The position numbers and the translations under genes were made by a program. From assembly GCA_027317185.1 (NCBI GenBank), contig DAHVFB010000023.1, positions 1 to 37,036 on the forward strand: 37,036 nucleotides of DNA. Direction: 5' to 3'. The notes beneath the pieces were generated by a model that was given only the letters and a program-made list of their open reading frames with translations, did no database searches and had not been told where the DNA came from. This document shows, in pieces, positions 33,424-37,036 of this stretch; the first letter of the stretch is position 1; each line of letters starts with the position of its first letter. Origin of the DNA: Deltaproteobacteria bacterium. GTDB taxonomy: Bacteria; Desulfobacterota; Binatia; Binatales; Binataceae.

Positions 33424-34407
33424 GTGAAATCGGTCAACCAGATATTGATCATGGGAAGCGGCGCGATCGGCGCTTTTGTCGGCGCTTACCTAACGCGAGC
33501 CGGAGAGCGCGTGGTGTTCTGCGCGCGCGGCGAAATGCTGCGTGCGCTCAAGGAGCATGGGTTGCGGATGGGCGGCATTCGCGGCGAGTTTACGATCAAT
33601 CCGATAGTAGCGACCGTCGATCCGCGTGAGTTCGCGCCCTACGACATCTGTATTTTTTGCGTCAAATCCTACGATACTGAGAGCGCGGCGCGGCAACTGA
33701 TCGGATGCCTGGCGCCCGGCGGCGTGGTGATCACGCTACAGAACGGAATCGAGAACGAATATCGCATCGAGGAGATTCTGGGCAAGGGACGGGTGCTGGC
33801 CGGCAACTCGCGGATTGGCGCGGAAGTGAAAGCGCCCGGCGTGGTTCATCATAGCAGCACCGGGTATGCCGATATTGGCGAATTGGATGGCAGCGACAGC
33901 GAACGCTTGCGCCGGATCGCGGCAATTTTCGATCGGGCCGGCATTCTCGGTTCGACCATCGCTAATTTCCGGCTGGCGCGATGGGAAAAGCTGCTCGGCA
34001 ATTGCTGTTACAACGTGGTCGCGACGCTCACCCGCCGCCCGCTCGGTCCGCTCACCGACGACCCCGATACCGCCCGTCTGATGCGCACGCTGCTGACCGA
34101 GGCGATTACCGTGGCGCACGCGGAAGGCGCGCCGATTCAAATGGAATTCATCGACGAATCGCTGGAACACGCGCAGAAAATACTGCGCAAGAATCGCCCC
34201 TCGACGTTGCAGGATCTCGAACGCGGCAAACCACTGGAATACGAAGCGATTAGCGGAGCGGTGATCCGCGCCGCGCGCCGGCATGGGATCGAGGTGCCGG
34301 TGACCGAGGCGATGTACGCGTTGCTCAAGATGCTGGATCCGGCGCTGAACGCGAAGGCCGCCAAAAAAGATCCCGCCGATCCCTCCGCGCCAGGGGCCGC
34401 GCGATGA
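33424..34407 (+). CDS. 2-Dehydropantoate 2-reductase family protein, copy 1
   Basis: A 327-residue NADPH-dependent reductase of the PanE/ApbA family. Ketopantoate reductase makes pantoate for CoA synthesis. The nucleotide-binding motif is GSGAIG (11-16). Active-site residues match E. coli PanE: K189, N193 and N197 (WEKLLGNCCYN), then S260 and E272 (STLQDLERGKPLEYE), with spacing as in E. coli K176, N180, N184, S244 and E256. A GTG start lies three bases after the coaE stop. It overlaps copy 2 by four bases. With two copies in tandem, at least one may act on another 2-oxoacid. Confidence 0.93.
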   Translation: MKSVNQILIMGSGAIGAFVGAYLTRAGERVVFCARGEMLRALKEHGLRMGGIRGEFTINPIVATVDPREFAPYDICIFCVKSYDTESAARQLIGCLAPGGVVITLQNGIENEYRIEEILGKGRVLAGNSRIGAEVKAPGVVHHSSTGYADIGELDGSDSERLRRIAAIFDRAGILGSTIANFRLARWEKLLGNCCYNVVATLTRRPLGPLTDDPDTARLMRTLLTEAITVAHAEGAPIQMEFIDESLEHAQKILRKNRPSTLQDLERGKPLEYEAISGAVIRAARRHGIEVPVTEAMYALLKMLDPALNAKAAKKDPADPSAPGAAR

Positions 34408-35327
34408 AAATCCTTGTGATGGGCGCGGGGACCATCGGCGCCTACTATGGCGCGCGAATCCAGCAGGCCGGTGAAGACGTTACCTACTGCGTGCGTGGCG
34501 CAAATTTGCGCGCGATGCGTGAGCATGGAATCGAGGTCATAAGCATCAAGGGCGATTTCACCCTGCCGAAAGTGATCGCGACCGAAAATCCGGTTGAGTT
34601 TGCGCCTTATGATCTGATTTTGCTTTGCGTGAAGTCCTACCACACCGAAGAGGCGGCCCGGAAAATTATTCGATGCCTTCAGCCCGGTTGCGCGGTGCTG
34701 ACGTTGCAGAACGGAGTGGAGAACGAGAGCATTCTCCAGCGCATCGTGGGCGCGGACGCGGTAATTAGCGGAAACGCGCGGATTTTCGCCGATATGCCCG
34801 CGCCCGGCAAAATAAATCATACCGGCACCGGCTATATCGAGTTCGGAGAATTGGACGGCCGTATCACCAACCGCGTGCGCGCCTACGCCGAAGTGTTTGA
34901 ACGCGCCGGTATCCTGGGCGAGCTAACGAGCGATATTTTCGATCGGCGCTGGGACAAGCTGATCTGGAACAATGCGTACAACACGGTTACCACGATTACC
35001 GGGCGCAATCTCGGCCTGCTGCACGACGATCCGGACATGCTGCGGCTGATGCGCCGTATCATGGAGGAAAGCATCGCGGTGGCGCGCGCCGAGGGGGCCA
35101 AGATCGCCGATGGGCGCGCCGATTGGATTCTGAATTTCGCTGCCGCCAATCTGCGCGACAGCAACAGCTCGACCCTGCAGGATTTGGGGCGCGGACGGCG
35201 GCTCGAGTACGACGCGATTACCGGCGCGGTGATTCGAGCCGCGCGCCGGCATGGTATCGCGGTGCCGATCACCGAGGCGCTGCACGCGTTGATCAAGCTG
35301 CGCGACCCGGCTGCGCAGCTTGCCTAA
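34404..35327 (+). CDS. 2-Dehydropantoate 2-reductase family protein, copy 2
   Basis: A 307-residue paralogue of the gene just before it, with the same fold and motifs: GAGTIG (7-12), K185, N189 and N193 (WDKLIWNNAYN), S256 and E268 (STLQDLGRGRRLEYD). The C-terminal block AVIRAARRHGI is nearly the same in both. All catalytic residues are kept, so both copies should be active and the split is probably one of substrate or cofactor. The ATG overlaps the previous stop (ATGA). It is the last gene of this operon. Confidence 0.93.
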   Translation: MKILVMGAGTIGAYYGARIQQAGEDVTYCVRGANLRAMREHGIEVISIKGDFTLPKVIATENPVEFAPYDLILLCVKSYHTEEAARKIIRCLQPGCAVLTLQNGVENESILQRIVGADAVISGNARIFADMPAPGKINHTGTGYIEFGELDGRITNRVRAYAEVFERAGILGELTSDIFDRRWDKLIWNNAYNTVTTITGRNLGLLHDDPDMLRLMRRIMEESIAVARAEGAKIADGRADWILNFAAANLRDSNSSTLQDLGRGRRLEYDAITGAVIRAARRHGIAVPITEALHALIKLRDPAAQLA

Positions 35328-35372
35328 TAGATAATGGGACGCTCCGATGACGCAGCCACGCGGCATCCCCAC

Positions 35373-35401
35373 AAAATAAAACCGGCACGCCTATCGCGCG
35401 C
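35373..35401 (-). terminator. Weak candidate terminator after the glutathione transferase gene
   Basis: On the minus strand a six-base GC stem with one G-U pair (35396-35401 with 35385-35390, five-base loop) is followed by GG and then TTTTATTTT. It lies between two convergent genes, where a terminator is expected. The short stem keeps confidence low. Confidence 0.33.
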
Positions 35402-35443
35402 AAGTTTTATGCTTTCGGGGTCTTTCCGTAAATCCGAAACGGC

Positions 35444-36145
35444 CTAGCGTTTCTGATACTGACTGGCGCCGAACAGTATCTCGCGCGCCTTCTCGTCATA
35501 ATGTTGCGTTTGTGGCTGATTCGACTGTTCGGCCATCACCGCGCGTCCCTTCACCACCGCCGGGCGCAACTCGATCGCCTTGAACCATCGTTTCACGTTC
35601 GGGAATTGCTCGAAATCGATCTCATGCCAATCGTGGCGCACGGTCCACGGAAAAGTCGCTATATCCGCGATCGAGTAGTCGCCTGCCAGATACTCGGACT
35701 CCGCCAGCCGCGTCTCCATTACGTTGTAAATGCGCCGGGTTTCATTGCTGTAGCGATCGATGGCGTATTTGATCTGCTCAGGCGCCTGACGCCGGAAATG
35801 AGTATTTTGCCCGAACATCGGCCCCACGCTGGCCATCTGAAACATCAGCCATTGGATTACGTCGTACCGCTTGCGTATCTCCTGCGGCATCAGCTTGCCG
35901 GTTTTTTCGGCCAGGTACATCAGAATCGCGCCCGATTCGAAGATCGCAATCGGCTTGCCGCCCGGTCCTTCATGATCGATGATCGCGGGGATTTTGTTGT
36001 TCGGGCAGATTTTCAGGAACTCAGGCTTGAACTGTTCGCCGGTGCGGATGTTTACCGGGATCACGTTGTAGGCCAGCCCGGCCTCCTCGCACATAATTGT
36101 AATCTTGTAGCCATTCGGAGTGGTCCAGAAATATACGTCGATCAT
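35444..36145 (-). CDS. yfcG: YfcG-like glutathione S-transferase (disulphide reductase type)
   Basis: A 233-residue nu-class glutathione transferase. The ATG at 36145 follows AAGGAG closely; an upstream start at 36214 would add 23 charged residues and is rejected. The N-terminal thioredoxin-like domain reads MIDVYFWTTPNGYKIT, with the Thr-Pro-Asn motif (T9-P10-N11) that replaces a catalytic Cys in YfcG. ICPNNKIPAIIDHEG and IFESGAILMYLAEKTG also match E. coli YfcG closely. The all-helical C-terminal domain includes ERRIYNV-like and YSIADIATFPW segments. YfcG reduces disulphides with glutathione. It follows prfB on the same strand after 83 bases. Confidence 0.9.
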   Translation of the reverse strand: MIDVYFWTTPNGYKITIMCEEAGLAYNVIPVNIRTGEQFKPEFLKICPNNKIPAIIDHEGPGGKPIAIFESGAILMYLAEKTGKLMPQEIRKRYDVIQWLMFQMASVGPMFGQNTHFRRQAPEQIKYAIDRYSNETRRIYNVMETRLAESEYLAGDYSIADIATFPWTVRHDWHEIDFEQFPNVKRWFKAIELRPAVVKGRAVMAEQSNQPQTQHYDEKAREILFGASQYQKR

Positions 36146-36228
36146 CGCGATCTCCTTGCGTCTGTGCGGTTCAGCTTCGGATGCAAATTTGCGCCGCCAT
36201 TGGCGAATACGCAATCACAGCTATTCTA

Positions 36229-37036
36229 TTAAGCCGGCACGGCGGCGGCGTCACCCTTGCGTACCCCCATCAGAAAGGCCTGGATGAAGGGGTCGATGTC
36301 GCCATCGAGCACTGCGCCGGTGTTCCCAATTTCGACGCCGGTCCGATGGTCTTTCACCATTTGATACGGCTGCAGCACATACGATCGAATCTGGCTGCCC
36401 CAGGTGATTTCCTTCTTGTCCTTGCTGAACTGCTCGAACTGCTCGCGCTTTTTGCGCTCTTCGAGTTCAAACAGCCGTGCGCGAAGAATCTTCATCGCCA
36501 GCGATCGATTCTTGTATTGCGAGCGCTCGTTCTGGCAACTCACCACGATTCCGGTCGGAAGGTGGGTCATGCGGACCGCGGAATCGGTTTTATTGACGTG
36601 CTGACCCCCAGCCCCCGAAGCGCGGAAGGTGTCCACGCGCAGGTCGGCTGGATTGATTATCACTTCGACTTTGTCGTCAATCGCCGGGAAGACGAATACC
36701 GAAGCAAACGAAGTATGACGGCGTGCGTTGGCATCAAAAGGCGAGATTCGCACGAGGCGATGAATGCCGGCGTCGGCATGCAGGTAACCGTAGGCGAAAT
36801 CGCCATCGACGGTGAAGGTTGCGCTCTTGACGCCGCCGCCCTCGCCCGGCTGCAAGTCCGCGAGTTCGATTTTAAACCCGTGGCGTTCGGCCCATCGCAT
36901 GTACATGCGCAGCAGCATCTCGGCCCAGTCCTGCGCCTCCATGCCGCCGGTCCCTGGATGGATCGATACGATCGCGCCGAGGCGATCGTACTCACCCTTG
37001 AGCATCACGCTGAGTTCCTGACGCTCGACTTCGGCG
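36229..37036 (-). CDS. prfB: Peptide chain release factor 2, partial (5' end off window)
   Basis: The C-terminal 269 residues of RF2, which ends translation at UGA and UAA. The frame stays open to the window edge, so an apparent GTG start at 37008 is not the true start. Visible are the [14 protein letters not shown] segment of domain 2, the stop-codon-reading tripeptide SPF (in [12 protein letters not shown]), the catalytic GGQ loop ([14 protein letters not shown]) that triggers peptide release, and the C-terminal [18 protein letters not shown] block. The programmed frameshift found in many prfB genes would lie near codon 25, outside the window, and cannot be checked. Confidence 0.96.
   Translation of the reverse strand, partial: AEVERQELSVMLKGEYDRLGAIVSIHPGTGGMEAQDWAEMLLRMYMRWAERHGFKIELADLQPGEGGGVKSATFTVDGDFAYGYLHADAGIHRLVRISPFDANARRHTSFASVFVFPAIDDKVEVIINPADLRVDTFRASGAGGQHVNKTDSAVRMTHLPTGIVVSCQNERSQYKNRSLAMKILRARLFELEERKKREQFEQFSKDKKEITWGSQIRSYVLQPYQMVKDHRTGVEIGNTGAVLDGDIDPFIQAFLMGVRKGDAAAVPA

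Noticed and set aside
35501-36232. A 243-codon plus-strand frame opposite the glutathione transferase
   Set aside because: It is antisense to a protein closely resembling YfcG and has no recognisable motif.
1-37036. tRNA genes, CRISPR arrays, insertion sequences or prophage genes
   Set aside because: I looked for T-arm and CCA patterns, regular repeats and transposase or integrase motifs. Only the tmRNA tRNA-like ends were found. No integration signs flank the catabolic cluster.

Overview
The window reads as a GC-rich chromosome segment of a Gram-negative bacterium. An outer-membrane porin, an RND efflux pump, several predicted lipoproteins, prfB, smpB, coaE and ssrA all point to this. The mix of Rieske oxygenases, class III CoA-transferases and an F420/FMN-type LLM oxidoreductase resembles uncultured soil or groundwater lineages such as Binatota or Rokubacteria. 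That placement is inference; nothing seen here fixes the phylum. No tRNA, rRNA, CRISPR array, transposase or prophage gene was seen.

Layout. (1) 1-1974, minus: a class III CoA-transferase made of two fused domains, cut by the window edge. (2) 2208-5178, plus: a PstS-lipoprotein-porin operon closed by a clear terminator, then a small lipoprotein gene. (3) 5755-10033, minus: an RND pump and its adaptor in overlapping genes. (4) 10177-12801, plus: a secreted BON-like protein and a UvrD/Rep helicase. (5) 12846-24510: a divergent cluster for breakdown of an aromatic compound. Its minus arm holds an M20-fold protein without metal ligands, a carbazole-dioxygenase-like oxygenase and an alpha/beta Rieske pair. 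Its plus arm holds a small overlapping ORF, an LLM oxidoreductase, a solo Rieske alpha subunit, an extradiol dioxygenase, a DUF1330 protein, a C-C bond hydrolase, a CoA-transferase and a divergent crotonase. (6) 24587-26900: ssrA (tmRNA), an AI-2E-type membrane protein and smpB. (7) 27072-28471, minus: Hsp20 and an alpha/beta hydrolase. (8) 28554-35327, plus: a tight operon of a glycoside hydrolase-glycosyltransferase fusion, an ABC exporter, CoaE and two ketopantoate-reductase-like paralogues. (9) 35444-37036, minus: a YfcG-like glutathione transferase and prfB, which runs off the window.

How the genes fit together. In region 5 a Rieske oxygenase could open the attack on an aromatic ring, the extradiol enzyme could cleave the catechol, and the hydrolase could split the meta-cleavage product. 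The CoA-transferase and crotonase could then carry a released acid into beta-oxidation-like steps. No ferredoxin, reductase or cis-diol dehydrogenase is encoded in the window, so electrons and one oxidation step must come from elsewhere. The substrate is unknown. Region 8 looks like a small glycan synthesis and export unit joined to CoA-biosynthesis genes. Several genes without a Shine-Dalgarno sequence have a -10-like hexamer only 6-10 bases before the start codon, which suggests leaderless transcripts.
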